A DNA stretch of 64,000 nucleotides from Flavobacterium sp. NRK F7 (GTDB lineage Bacteria > Bacteroidota > Bacteroidia > Flavobacteriales > Flavobacteriaceae): contig NZ_JAMXLB010000001.1 in NCBI RefSeq assembly GCF_024054195.1, positions 1,667,624-1,731,623 of the forward strand. Direction: 5' to 3'. Each line of letters opens with the position of its first letter. Position 1 is the stretch's first letter. This document shows positions 35,411-44,571 of the stretch, in pieces. The translations under genes were made by a program, and so were the position numbers. Under the pieces are notes generated by a model. It saw only the letters and a program-made list of their open reading frames with translations, did no database searches and had not been told where the DNA came from.

Positions 35411-37819
35411 ATGAAAACAACAGCATTATCACTATTTCTTTTTTTATGTGTCGTATCAATAACAAGGGCTCAATCTTTTTCTGTTCAAGGTATCGTTTTA
35501 GGTAAAAATGATTTACCTCTCGTAAAAGAAACGGTATATTTATTAGGTAAAATAAATCATGAAATTGTAAAAATTAGCGTTACTGATGACAAAGGAGGCT
35601 TTATTTTGTCGGTTTCAGAAGCAAATTCGTATCTACTTACTATAGCAAATGCTGATTATGAGTTGTTTCAGGATACAATCTCAATTACTGAAACAAAGCA
35701 AGTGCTTTCACCCATTCGATTAATTGAAAAAATACAAGTATTAAATGAAGTGGTGGTTATTAAAGAAAAGCCTATGATTCAAGTATTGGCTGATAAAACT
35801 ATTTTTAATGTAAGTGCCTCTATTAGCACAACTGGAACCAATGCTTTGCAATTGTTACGCAAAGCTTCTGGAGTTAGTATTGATAATTCTGGAAGTATTA
35901 TTTTGGAAGGAAAAACTGGTGCTCAAATTTTTATAGATGGAAAACCAACTTTGCTCAACGGACAAGAATTGCAAGCCTATTTGGAAACCTTACAATCATC
36001 GGATATTGATAAAGTGGAAATCATTACTCAACCTTCTTCAAAATATGATGCAGCAGGTAATGCAGGAATTTTAAATATTGTATTTAAAAAAGATAAAAAT
36101 AGAGGGGTTAATGGCTCCCTAAGCAATGCTTTTACATTGGGCGATTATGCTCGAAATAACGCTTCTTTTGCTATGAATTATCGGAATAAAAAGAACAATT
36201 TATTTGGTAATGTAAGTCAGGGAATAGGTAAAAGCACTGGTTTCTTGTATTTGAAAAGACAGCAAAATAATACCGAATTTGATGCTAAAACAGAAAGTAT
36301 TTATACTCCTAAAACGACTAATTTGCGCTTAGGATATGATTGTTTTGCAACCGAAAAGAGTACATTTGGAATCTTGCTAAATTCAAACTGGAACCACAAT
36401 ACCAATCAAAGCAACTCCAGAACGCCTATACAAGCCTATACAAGTGCAACTATAGATAGTGTTTTGATAGCCAATACTATTTCGAAAAGCAATTCACAAA
36501 ATCTACTATTAAATGTAAATTACAAATACAGCGACACCTTAGATACGTATTTCAATGTAGATATTGATTATGGGAAGTTTAACAGAGAAGGTTATGCTTT
36601 CCAACCCAACTATTATTATGATACCACAGAAACTACAATAATAAGTCAAGCGCTAACAACACAAGAAACACCAATTGATATTGATATTGTTTCCTTACAA
36701 ACAGATTACGAACAAAGACTAGGAAAAGGTAAGATAGCAACGGGCATTAAAATGGCATCTGTAACTACTGAAAACACGTTTAATTTTTACAATCAAATGG
36801 GTAATGATTATGTTTTGAATTTGAATCGAAGCAATCAATTTCAGTATCGAGAAACCATATATGCAACCTATGGAAATTACAATATACAAAAAGAGAAATG
36901 GAGTTTTCAGTTGGGTATTCGAATGGAAAATACGATTTCAAGAGGGAATTTAATTCAAGATCAAAGTAATGCCAATAAAACTGTAAAACGAAATTATACC
37001 AATTGGTTTCCAAGTGGAGGTATTACCTATCAAATGAATGCCAAGAATCAATTGGCTTTAAACTACAGTAAACGAATCCAAAGGCCCAACTATTCTTCCT
37101 TAAACCCTTTTGAATATAAAATAGACGAATTATCTTCCAGTAGAGGTAATCCTTTTTTACAACCGCAATATACACATACTATCAAATTAACCAATACCTA
37201 TAATTATAAATTGTCTACCGCTTTAAGTTATACTTATGTTTCTGATTTTTTTGCCCAAATTACGGAAGCTGAAGGTACCAATAGAAATTATTTAAGTCCG
37301 CAAAATATAGCCAATCAAGAAGTTTTTAATTTAGGAATAGCACTTCCATATCAATTTACAAATTGGTGGTCGGTATATGTCAGTATTAATGCCTATACAA
37401 GTAAGTACCTCTCCAATAATCCAAATTTTATTCCTCTTAAACAAGAAACAGTAAGCTTCTACGGACAACAAACTTTTTCTCTACCTAAGGAACTTACTTT
37501 GGAACTTAGCGGATGGTTTAGTTCCCCTTCTGTTTGGGGAGGTACTTATGTTACCAAAAACATTGGAGCTCTAAATTTGGCTTTTCAAAAGAAATTTTTT
37601 CATAAATCTCTTCAAGCCAGTATTGCTTTTAATGACATATTGTATACCATTCCTTGGAGAGGTAACACTCAATATGGTGGCATACAAATACAAGGAACAG
37701 GTGGGAGCGATTCAAGAAATGTGGTTTTTAGTCTCAATTATACTTTTGGTAATTCAGAAATAAAAAAATCAAGAAACCGGAATACAAGTTTAGAAGATGA
37801 AAAAGGAAGAGTTAATTAA
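35411..37819 (+). CDS. Outer-membrane beta-barrel family receptor (TonB-dependent type)
   Basis: This 802-aa protein has a signal peptide (MKTTALSLFLFLCVVSITRAQ), a CarboxypepD_reg domain (residues 24-105), a plug domain (LRKASGVSIDNSGSIILEGKTGAQIFIDGKPTLL; ITQPSSKYDAAGNAGILNI) and an OMP_b-brl_3 barrel. The family resembles TonB receptors but is often regulatory or peptide-linked in Bacteroidetes. It ends with a charged tail rather than an aromatic residue. Its position opposite a two-component operon suggests control by it. Confidence 0.86.
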   Translation: MKTTALSLFLFLCVVSITRAQSFSVQGIVLGKNDLPLVKETVYLLGKINHEIVKISVTDDKGGFILSVSEANSYLLTIANADYELFQDTISITETKQVLSPIRLIEKIQVLNEVVVIKEKPMIQVLADKTIFNVSASISTTGTNALQLLRKASGVSIDNSGSIILEGKTGAQIFIDGKPTLLNGQELQAYLETLQSSDIDKVEIITQPSSKYDAAGNAGILNIVFKKDKNRGVNGSLSNAFTLGDYARNNASFAMNYRNKKNNLFGNVSQGIGKSTGFLYLKRQQNNTEFDAKTESIYTPKTTNLRLGYDCFATEKSTFGILLNSNWNHNTNQSNSRTPIQAYTSATIDSVLIANTISKSNSQNLLLNVNYKYSDTLDTYFNVDIDYGKFNREGYAFQPNYYYDTTETTIISQALTTQETPIDIDIVSLQTDYEQRLGKGKIATGIKMASVTTENTFNFYNQMGNDYVLNLNRSNQFQYRETIYATYGNYNIQKEKWSFQLGIRMENTISRGNLIQDQSNANKTVKRNYTNWFPSGGITYQMNAKNQLALNYSKRIQRPNYSSLNPFEYKIDELSSSRGNPFLQPQYTHTIKLTNTYNYKLSTALSYTYVSDFFAQITEAEGTNRNYLSPQNIANQEVFNLGIALPYQFTNWWSVYVSINAYTSKYLSNNPNFIPLKQETVSFYGQQTFSLPKELTLELSGWFSSPSVWGGTYVTKNIGALNLAFQKKFFHKSLQASIAFNDILYTIPWRGNTQYGGIQIQGTGGSDSRNVVFSLNYTFGNSEIKKSRNRNTSLEDEKGRVN

Positions 37820-37821
37820 TA

Positions 37822-38316
37822 TTACTCTTTAAGCGCTAATTTTTCTTTTACGAAGGATTGAAATTCCTCGATAGACGTAATTCGGTTTTCCATTTTTTCT
37901 AAAATAGATGCTATGGGAACGAATTGTTTTTCTTGAATTTCAATTTTTTCTTTTAGTGTTTTTATCAGTTCATCTTTTAGAAAGATAGTTTCTTTCAAAG
38001 TATCATAATTGTTGGCTAATGGATTCTTATTTTTTAAAACATATGTTTCGGTAGGTTCTTGTAAATGAGTTGTTTGAGTGTCGGTTTGGGAAAGTAATAC
38101 ATTTCCTTTTCCTGTAAGTAGCCAATGCATGTTAACGTCGGGAAATTGATTGGCAATATCCAAAATAATTTCTACTGAAGGTTTGTTTTTTTCATCTTTC
38201 AAACGGTTTAATTTACTAGAACTGTCATATTTTAATCCGTTTAAAGCAAAATCATTTATGTTTTTAAATCCTTGAAATTCAACAATATGTAATAATCTTT
38301 TAAAAAAAGTTTGCAT
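37822..38316 (-). CDS. HTH transcriptional regulator, phage CI-repressor-like
   Basis: This 164-aa protein has an N-terminal helix-turn-helix (FQGFKNINDFALNGLKYDSSSKLNRLKDEKNKPSVEIILDIANQFPDVNMHWLLTGKG), very like the CI-type HTH domain. The C-terminal half is a coiled coil for multimerisation instead of a peptidase. It is divergent from a 110-aa gene and faces a palindrome at 38419-38434. It may regulate itself and that gene. Such regulators are common in flavobacterial accessory loci. Confidence 0.78.
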   Translation of the reverse strand: MQTFFKRLLHIVEFQGFKNINDFALNGLKYDSSSKLNRLKDEKNKPSVEIILDIANQFPDVNMHWLLTGKGNVLLSQTDTQTTHLQEPTETYVLKNKNPLANNYDTLKETIFLKDELIKTLKEKIEIQEKQFVPIASILEKMENRITSIEEFQSFVKEKLALKE

Positions 38317-38418
38317 TTTTATTAAAATATGTTTGTAAAATAAAAACTTGTTTGTATATTAGCTACATCAAAACCAATCTAATATTCATTTGTAAACGAA
38401 TTGATAGGTAAAGCGAAT

Positions 38419-38434
38419 ATAGTAAAAATACTAT
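38419..38434. promoter_or_regulatory. Palindrome, candidate operator of the HTH regulator
   Basis: ATAGTA and TACTAT flank AAAA in the divergent intergenic region between the HTH gene and the 110-aa gene. Confidence 0.45.
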
Positions 38435-38548
38435 ATACTTTCCTATTGTATTCTAGCATTACAAATAAAAAAGTGATTTTTTAAAACCAAAACAAACTTC
38501 TATGCGTATATGCTTTTTAACCCACTAACCCAAACTAAATAATTCTGG

Positions 38549-38881
38549 ATGTACACCAATTATGAAATAGGTAAGATTTTGCATAAAGCAACTACCATAG
38601 AAGATTTTTTATGTATTCAAATTGAGTTATTAGAAAATGTAGATTGTTATTTACAACAGTTTACAGCTGATTATTTTAACTTTATTGGAAGGTATTGTAT
38701 GGAAGCCATTCCACAATTAATTGAAAAGAAAAATCCCAGCTTGGAAAAACTGGCTTGTTTTCATTTTCTAACCACACTTCTTTGCGATTTTGATCGGTTT
38801 TATAAGAATGGAGGCGCTTCTTATTTTAAAATGAGCGTAGCTTCTATAGAAGATCGATTAAAATATACTGTAAATACATAA
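38549..38881 (+). CDS. Hypothetical 110-aa protein
   Basis: This cytosolic, helical 110-aa protein begins MYTNYEIGKILHKATTIEDFL and has no recognised motif. It is divergent from the CI-like repressor, sharing a 232-bp intergenic region, so it is a likely target. It may be a small accessory or ligand-sensing protein. Confidence 0.6.
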   Translation: MYTNYEIGKILHKATTIEDFLCIQIELLENVDCYLQQFTADYFNFIGRYCMEAIPQLIEKKNPSLEKLACFHFLTTLLCDFDRFYKNGGASYFKMSVASIEDRLKYTVNT

Positions 38882-38891
38882 GGAACTGCAA

Positions 38892-39464
38892 TTAATGCAA
38901 ACATCCAACAAACATTTCTGTCTTTAGCTTAAATGTTTTGGGAAACACTTTTTGAATCTTTTTCAAAGAGCTGTCTGCTTTTTTTTCTTGTTCAAATATA
39001 CCGGAAACAACAGCAATTGTTTTGTCATTACTATTGTTTTTGTATAAAGATAAATATTCTAAACTCAAGGTTTCTGAAGGAAAACGTCTTGGAAAATAAT
39101 CACCTGCATACAATTCGTCTTCATCATCCTCTGGAAGTACAATTAAATCTTTTGTAGGATTGTAATATCTTCCCATGGTGTCAATCTCAATTTTAAATGC
39201 ATGCTGAACATCAAACATTTTTTTATGTAATTGAGCATAATTTAAACTGGTATCCACCACAATCACATAATAGGTTTCGGTTTCACTAAATTCTGAAAGG
39301 GTATCAGTTGGCGTTTCTTCTCTAGAAAATTCTTGTTGTGAAATGGTGTCAAATTTGTTTTGTACACTATCTAAAACCACTTCTTGTGTTTCGGTAGTAC
39401 TTTCATTCTTTTGGGTGCAAGAATAAAAGAAAAAAATTAAAAGGAAAATAAAATAGGTTTTCAT
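38892..39464 (-). CDS. Lipoprotein of unknown function
   Basis: This 190-aa lipoprotein has signal MKTYFIFLLIFFFYSC (lipobox Cys16), an acidic Thr/Glu-rich linker to about residue 60, and a C-terminal domain (YYVIVVDTSLNYAQLHKKM...GIFEQEKKADSSLKKIQKVF). The latter has the strand-helix rhythm of a SPOR domain, but the match is weak. It overlaps the next lipoprotein gene by 4 nt, so they are coupled. Confidence 0.68.
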   Translation of the reverse strand: MKTYFIFLLIFFFYSCTQKNESTTETQEVVLDSVQNKFDTISQQEFSREETPTDTLSEFSETETYYVIVVDTSLNYAQLHKKMFDVQHAFKIEIDTMGRYYNPTKDLIVLPEDDEDELYAGDYFPRRFPSETLSLEYLSLYKNNSNDKTIAVVSGIFEQEKKADSSLKKIQKVFPKTFKLKTEMFVGCLH

Positions 39465-40237
39465 AAGCTGCGATGATTATAACCATATACTCTTTTATTC
39501 GAGTTTATGGTTAGATAGTACATTTGATTTTTTTGATAACCACAATTTAGAATTTCTGCTTCTAATTTCGATAAAAATGATTGAGGTACATTTCTATCTG
39601 CATTTATTAGTATGACAATTTGCGAACCTTCGTTTCTTTCTAATGAGTCATAAAAAATAAATTCTTTGAAGTCTTTTATGTCAGAAATTTTATCATTTAA
39701 CTGAAGGTAATAATCATCTAAATTATACTTGTCGGAAAGCTGTAAAGTTAATTTTTTAAGTTTCCCAATCGCAATAAAAATCACATTTGAATTTTGTTTT
39801 AAGTCAAAATTAAATTTTGTCTGATTGGTTTCAAACGGATGAATGTCAACTAAAAGACCTAAAGAAAAATGCGATATAAAAGAGCTATTGTCGTCTTTTT
39901 GTTTTACCCAATATATGGAATCTTCAATGAATACTTTATTTTCTTTTACACTAAAGTCAGAAGTGAAAAAATCGTTTATGTCATAACCAAAAGCACCTTT
40001 CTTTTGCGGTGTAAACACTTGATTTTTTTGGATATCAATCCCTCTTTTTAAAATGGAATCTGCCATAAAATCAAATACATTCATCGTAATCGTATACGTA
40101 CTATCAGTGATGGTATGACAGCAGATAAAATCATCATTTCCTTTTTCAAATTCATGCCAATGCCCCACAAGTTGTTTTTCTTTATTTACACAAGAAGTAA
40201 ATAATAGGAAAATTAGAAATAAGAATATATTTTTCAT
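39461..40237 (-). CDS. Lipoprotein with ExbD-like C-terminal fold
   Basis: This 258-aa protein starts MKNIFLFLIFLLFTSC, a lipoprotein signal. The N-terminal part begins KQLVGHWHEFEKG, resembling small lipocalin-like domains. The C-terminal segment IVILINADRNVPQSFLSKLEAEILNCGY resembles the periplasmic domain of ExbD by pattern only. There is no membrane helix as in a true ExbD. Function is unknown. It shares an operon with the downstream lipoprotein. Confidence 0.6.
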   Translation of the reverse strand: MKNIFLFLIFLLFTSCVNKEKQLVGHWHEFEKGNDDFICCHTITDSTYTITMNVFDFMADSILKRGIDIQKNQVFTPQKKGAFGYDINDFFTSDFSVKENKVFIEDSIYWVKQKDDNSSFISHFSLGLLVDIHPFETNQTKFNFDLKQNSNVIFIAIGKLKKLTLQLSDKYNLDDYYLQLNDKISDIKDFKEFIFYDSLERNEGSQIVILINADRNVPQSFLSKLEAEILNCGYQKNQMYYLTINSNKRVYGYNHRSL

Positions 40238-40274
40238 GCAAACCAATTTCAACCACTAAAATACGTTAAAAACA

Positions 40275-40303
40275 AAAAAGTCTGTATAACAATACAGACT
40301 TTT
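40275..40303 (-). terminator. Terminator of the leucine-rich-repeat protein gene
   Basis: AAAAGTCTGTAT pairs with ATACAGACTTTT around AACA, with a T-rich tail on the minus strand. Confidence 0.85.
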
Positions 40304-40357
40304 CGTTCTTAAAAGTAACCAAATTATAATAAAGTCGGTTCTATAATTAAACTAAAA

Positions 40358-42613
40358 CTACTTTTTAATCAAGCGAACCACTTCTTGTTTGCCATCTTTG
40401 CTAATTTGTGCAAAATAAATACCATTTGGCATTTCAGACAAATCAATAGAAGCTGTTTGAGTCAATTGCAGTACTTCTTGACCGGTTAGGTTTATTACAC
40501 GTACAGCATCTACTACAATATCCAAATTAACCTTATCACGTGTTGGAACAGGATAAACTGCAAGACCATCAATAGTATGAGTTGAAGAACTTAATGTTCC
40601 ATCCACATCAATTACAAATTCATAAAAATCGAAATTGTTTGAAGCATCAAATACTTCTAAAGTGATGGTATGCAATCCGCTTGTTAAAGTCTGTCCTGGT
40701 GAAGGATATTGATCGGCAACTACAGACGAAGTACAGTTGTCAATTACCACAGTAGACACGGTAAAATCAGGTAAAATATAACCGTTATTGCTAGCATTAT
40801 TAAATCCTACTGTCATGTCTTGGGGTAATGTATTGGCATCAAAAACAGGTGGTAAATTGTCAGATACATGAATGGTGGTAGTACAAGTTGAAGTTAAATT
40901 GTTATTGTCTACTACTGTTAAAGTAATGGTTATTGGAGAACCAACATCAGAACAATTAAAATTATCTCGATCAATACTGATCGATTGAATCCCTGAAAGA
41001 TCATCTGAACCATTATTGATGTCAGCAGTGTCAATGGTATACGTTCCATATTCGTCTAAGTTCAACCAAGTTTCACCCACACAACTTGCAGTAGGTGGTG
41101 TGGTATCCACTACATTTACTGTACGAATCATTTGTTCTGCTTCATTTCCAGCTGCATCAGTAGCATTATAATAAATAGAATACGATCCCACTGCATCTAC
41201 AAATTCGGAAGCATCAATAACCACACTCGAACCATCATCGGTAGTAGCACCTAATTCAGTATAACCTGCACCTAATTCAATTTCTTGTGGATTAGCACCA
41301 GTTAACGTAATTACAGGAGCGGTACATTCCGTTCTAAAAGTAACTTGAGATGTAACAGTGGTCCAGTTGGTAGTACTATAAGCAGGATTATCTACTTCAA
41401 TACAGTATAAAAGTGGTGTTAAAGTGGCTTGGAAATCTGTAAAATTAGTATTGTTACCATTTTTTACATTTAATGCATATAAATACGGATTGTTTTTAAC
41501 CAATAGGTATTTTAAATTAGGTAAACCACTAAAATCCAATTCGGTAAATTCATTGCCATCTATATTCATCAACTGAATGCTCAATGGTAATGTAATAGAG
41601 GTTAAATCACAAAGTTCTGCTGCTAAATTAGTTAAATTAGTATTCGCAGATAAATCTAAAGTTGTAAGCGCATTGGCACCACAAATTAAAGAAGTTAGGG
41701 TAGGATTAGTAGAAAGGTCTAAGCTTGTAAATGAATTACCTCTACAGTTAAAAACTTGTAAAGACGCAAAGTCTTCAATACCTGTTAAATCAGAAATACT
41801 TCTATTGCTTATATTTAAAGTAGTAACTCCTGAAATATTGGCTGTTGGTACATAATCATCTAAAACCGTATCATAACCTAAATCGATTAGTCTTTGCTCA
41901 AAATTAGTATCGGGTACATAAGTGTCAGCAAAATGACAATTGGTACTGAAAGAATTGTTCGGATCTATATTGGTCCAATTGGCTTGACTATACGACACAT
42001 CATCTACTTCAATACACGTTAGTAACGGCGTATTAGTAGATTGAAAAGATACAATTCCTGTATTGTTCCCATTCTTTACAGAAATGCGCTCTAATACGGA
42101 ATTGTCTTTGATAAGAAAGTAGGTTAAGTTGGTTAACGCACTTAAATCAATACTTGTTAGTAAAGTAGCCGAAAGGTTTACTTCATAAATTCCAGTAGGT
42201 GCACTAGAAAATAACAATTCACTTAACGGATTTACTTCAAAAGCAATTCGAGTCAGACTAGTATTTGCGGATAAATCTACAGAAGTAAGATTGTTGTAAC
42301 CCGCATAGAAAGTGGTTAGGTTTACATTATTAGAAAGATCTACTTCGCTTAAATTATTACCTCTAACACGCAATACTTGTAAGGCAGCAAAACTTTCAAT
42401 GCCCGTTAAATCAGAGATATTTCTTCCGTCTAAATCTATGTTGACTACAGAAGCTACATCAGAAGTTAACACTAAACCGTTTAATGTTCCTTCTGTATCA
42501 ATTCCTAAATCGATTAAAGCTTGTTCAAAATTTGCGTCAGGAATAGCGGTATACTGACCAAAAACGGTAAGAGAAAAAAACAGGATCGTTACGTGTAAAA
42601 ATCTTTTCATCAT
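40358..42613 (-). CDS. Leucine-rich-repeat surface protein with T9SS sorting domain
   Basis: This 751-aa protein is exported by the type IX secretion system. It has a signal peptide (to about residue 19) and two tandem modules of about 210 residues, each starting IPDxNFEQxLIDLGxDT and holding SDS22-like leucine-rich repeats (LSANTSLTRIA; LSTNPTLTSLICGAN). A DUF5011-type Ig domain (EIELGAGYTELGATTDDG) and an HYR-like domain follow. The C-terminal type A sorting domain (LAVYPVPTRDKVNLD...GIYFAQISKDGKQEVVRLIKK) is cleaved on export. Adhesion is a likely role. The modules are an internal duplication. Confidence 0.9.
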   Translation of the reverse strand: MMKRFLHVTILFFSLTVFGQYTAIPDANFEQALIDLGIDTEGTLNGLVLTSDVASVVNIDLDGRNISDLTGIESFAALQVLRVRGNNLSEVDLSNNVNLTTFYAGYNNLTSVDLSANTSLTRIAFEVNPLSELLFSSAPTGIYEVNLSATLLTSIDLSALTNLTYFLIKDNSVLERISVKNGNNTGIVSFQSTNTPLLTCIEVDDVSYSQANWTNIDPNNSFSTNCHFADTYVPDTNFEQRLIDLGYDTVLDDYVPTANISGVTTLNISNRSISDLTGIEDFASLQVFNCRGNSFTSLDLSTNPTLTSLICGANALTTLDLSANTNLTNLAAELCDLTSITLPLSIQLMNIDGNEFTELDFSGLPNLKYLLVKNNPYLYALNVKNGNNTNFTDFQATLTPLLYCIEVDNPAYSTTNWTTVTSQVTFRTECTAPVITLTGANPQEIELGAGYTELGATTDDGSSVVIDASEFVDAVGSYSIYYNATDAAGNEAEQMIRTVNVVDTTPPTASCVGETWLNLDEYGTYTIDTADINNGSDDLSGIQSISIDRDNFNCSDVGSPITITLTVVDNNNLTSTCTTTIHVSDNLPPVFDANTLPQDMTVGFNNASNNGYILPDFTVSTVVIDNCTSSVVADQYPSPGQTLTSGLHTITLEVFDASNNFDFYEFVIDVDGTLSSSTHTIDGLAVYPVPTRDKVNLDIVVDAVRVINLTGQEVLQLTQTASIDLSEMPNGIYFAQISKDGKQEVVRLIKK

Positions 42614-42744
42614 AAAATGTTTGTTTATGTTTTCTAAGTTGTAAAATTGTGTAGTGCAAAGGAAAACATTTTAGGGTAGTAAGAAAAGAAAACAAGGGTA
42701 GCAAATGGGTAGCAACTCTCTAAAATAAGGGTGTTGAACCAATT

Positions 42745-44421
42745 TTAGGTAGTAGTTGGATAGTTGTCTATGTACGCAATGATATCCGCTTCAGAATCGA
42801 TTTCAAGTTTTTTTCTAATGCGATAACGAATCGATTTTACCGATGCCAAACTCGTATTTTGAAGGTCTTTAATTTCATTAGTAGACAACCCTAATTTCAT
42901 TAAATACAATAGCTTTTTTTCTTTCTCATTGAAAAATGGAAAATGGGTGTTGATTTTAATTTTAAATTCGTGACTAACCTGATCAATATATTCCGTTAAA
43001 TTTTGGGAAGGACCATAATCAGAGCTTTTCGATTTTACAGAAAGTAAAAGTGATTTAATGGCTTTAGTTCTTTCTTCTTCGCTCAATTTTAAAATAGCTT
43101 TCAATTCCTTTTCAAAATAATGCTGTACCTCTTCCTTAATCTTGTTATTAAGAAACTCCGTTTTAAGTTCGGCTTCTTTCAGTTGTAAAATTTGTTCGGC
43201 ATTTTTTCGCTGTAGATTTTCTTCTTCTAACTTTCTTTTGGAAAGATCCAATTGGTATTTCGTATTTTTTCGGACTAATACAAATATGGTCACGGCTGAA
43301 ACTGCAGTAAGCACAAACAAAATCAAATACAATTGTTTTTTAGAGCGTTCGGTTTCTAAATTGAAATTGGCTTGTAATTTTTCTTTTTCAAACTTGTAAT
43401 TCAATTCCAAAGCAGTTATGCGTTTGGCTTCTTCAGTATTATTTAAGGAATCGTTATAGGCTTTGTACAAACTAAAATCGGCTAATGCTTTTTTATAATC
43501 ACCTTTACTTTGGTAGGCCAAACTTCGGTTGAAATATTCCTTTTGCAACAAATCTTTGTGTTTTAATTTTTCAGCAATAGCAATGGCACTATCTAAATGT
43601 TGGATGGCTTTTTCATACAACCCCATATCTTGATAACAACCCGCTAGATTTTTATGGTAAATACTAAGCTCATTTTGTATTTGTAACTCTTTAAAAATTT
43701 GGATATTTTCTTTAAAAACAAAAATGGCTTTGTCATAGTCTTTAAGGGTATAATACAATAAAGCCAAATTGCCATTTACTTTCGATTTATCGTGCTTGGT
43801 AGTATATAAAGCTTCCGCTTTTTTATAATTGATTAATGCCGAATCGTATTGTTTGTTGTAAAAATACGTCACGCCAAGCATATTGTAAGACATGGCAATA
43901 TCACTGGATTTTTCTTTAATTTGATGACGAATGCGAAGGGCTTTTTGTAAATAGGCTTTGGCCTTTTCATACTCATGTTGTCTTCGGTAAAACATACCTA
44001 AATTGTGTATAGTTAAACCAATCATGGACGAATCTTTTATCGTTTCACTGAGTTCTAATGCTTGTAAATAGGTCGCTAAAGCCTCTTCCGACAATCCTTG
44101 CTTGGCATTGATAATTCCCCAATAGTTTAAGGCATCGGCTTTGTTGCGTTTCAAATATTGTGATGGGTTGGAAATTTGATTTAAAGCATGCAATACATCG
44201 TCTAAAATAATTCTTGAAGTATCGATGTTTTTATTTAAAAGATGTTTGGCTAATTCTACTTTGTAGTGAAGGCGTAAGGAGTCGGATTTTGTGTGTTGAA
44301 TATGGGAAAGTAATTCAACCGACATAGGATCTTTCGATTGTGCCTCTGCTACAGTCGATAAGATCAGTAAAAGGAATACCAGTTTGCCTAAGAATAAAGA
44401 AAATTTCCAAATTGAATCCAC
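42745..44421 (-). CDS. TPR-containing membrane regulator with LuxR-type HTH
   Basis: This roughly 558-aa protein has a signal/anchor segment, five or six tetratricopeptide repeats (DALNYWGIINAKQGLSEEALATYLQALEL and following), a transmembrane helix (LYLILFVLTAVSAVTIFVLV), a coiled coil and a C-terminal HTH (FNEKEKKLLYLMKLGLSTNEIKDLQNTSLASVKSIRYRIRKKL). It is a periplasm-sensing, cytosol-acting transcription regulator typical of Bacteroidetes. A GTG at 44421 is preferred because an upstream TTG lies in a TATTTTTG box. It is divergent from rtcB. Confidence 0.8.
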   Translation of the reverse strand: MDSIWKFSLFLGKLVFLLLILSTVAEAQSKDPMSVELLSHIQHTKSDSLRLHYKVELAKHLLNKNIDTSRIILDDVLHALNQISNPSQYLKRNKADALNYWGIINAKQGLSEEALATYLQALELSETIKDSSMIGLTIHNLGMFYRRQHEYEKAKAYLQKALRIRHQIKEKSSDIAMSYNMLGVTYFYNKQYDSALINYKKAEALYTTKHDKSKVNGNLALLYYTLKDYDKAIFVFKENIQIFKELQIQNELSIYHKNLAGCYQDMGLYEKAIQHLDSAIAIAEKLKHKDLLQKEYFNRSLAYQSKGDYKKALADFSLYKAYNDSLNNTEEAKRITALELNYKFEKEKLQANFNLETERSKKQLYLILFVLTAVSAVTIFVLVRKNTKYQLDLSKRKLEEENLQRKNAEQILQLKEAELKTEFLNNKIKEEVQHYFEKELKAILKLSEEERTKAIKSLLLSVKSKSSDYGPSQNLTEYIDQVSHEFKIKINTHFPFFNEKEKKLLYLMKLGLSTNEIKDLQNTSLASVKSIRYRIRKKLEIDSEADIIAYIDNYPTTT

Positions 44422-44434
44422 TCGACGTTTTTTG

Positions 44435-44442
44435 CAAAAATA
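44435..44442 (-). promoter_or_regulatory. -7 promoter box of the TPR-HTH gene
   Basis: TATTTTTG on the minus strand, 13 nt before the proposed GTG start at 44421. Confidence 0.45.
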
Positions 44443-44507
44443 CAATTTTTTAGTACTACGCGAAATAATTGCGTATGGATATAAAATCTTTGCAGTATCA
44501 AAATAAG

Positions 44508-44551
44508 AAGGTTTACCAATGCATCCAATACAAAAATACTTGGTTTACCAA
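44508..44551. promoter_or_regulatory. Two palindromic operator-like sites upstream of rtcB
   Basis: The 10-bp core GGTTTACCAA occurs at 44510-44519 and 44542-44551. The second lies in the palindrome TTGGTTTACCAA. The 32-bp spacing is three helical turns, placing both sites on one DNA face. They lie between divergent rtcB and the TPR-HTH regulator. Confidence 0.55.
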
Positions 44552-44571
44552 AATACATTAAATTTACAGTT

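Noticed and set aside
39461..40237. Functional ExbD energy-transduction protein
   Set aside because: It has a lipoprotein signal and lacks the ExbD transmembrane helix with its critical Asp; only the C-terminal pattern is similar.
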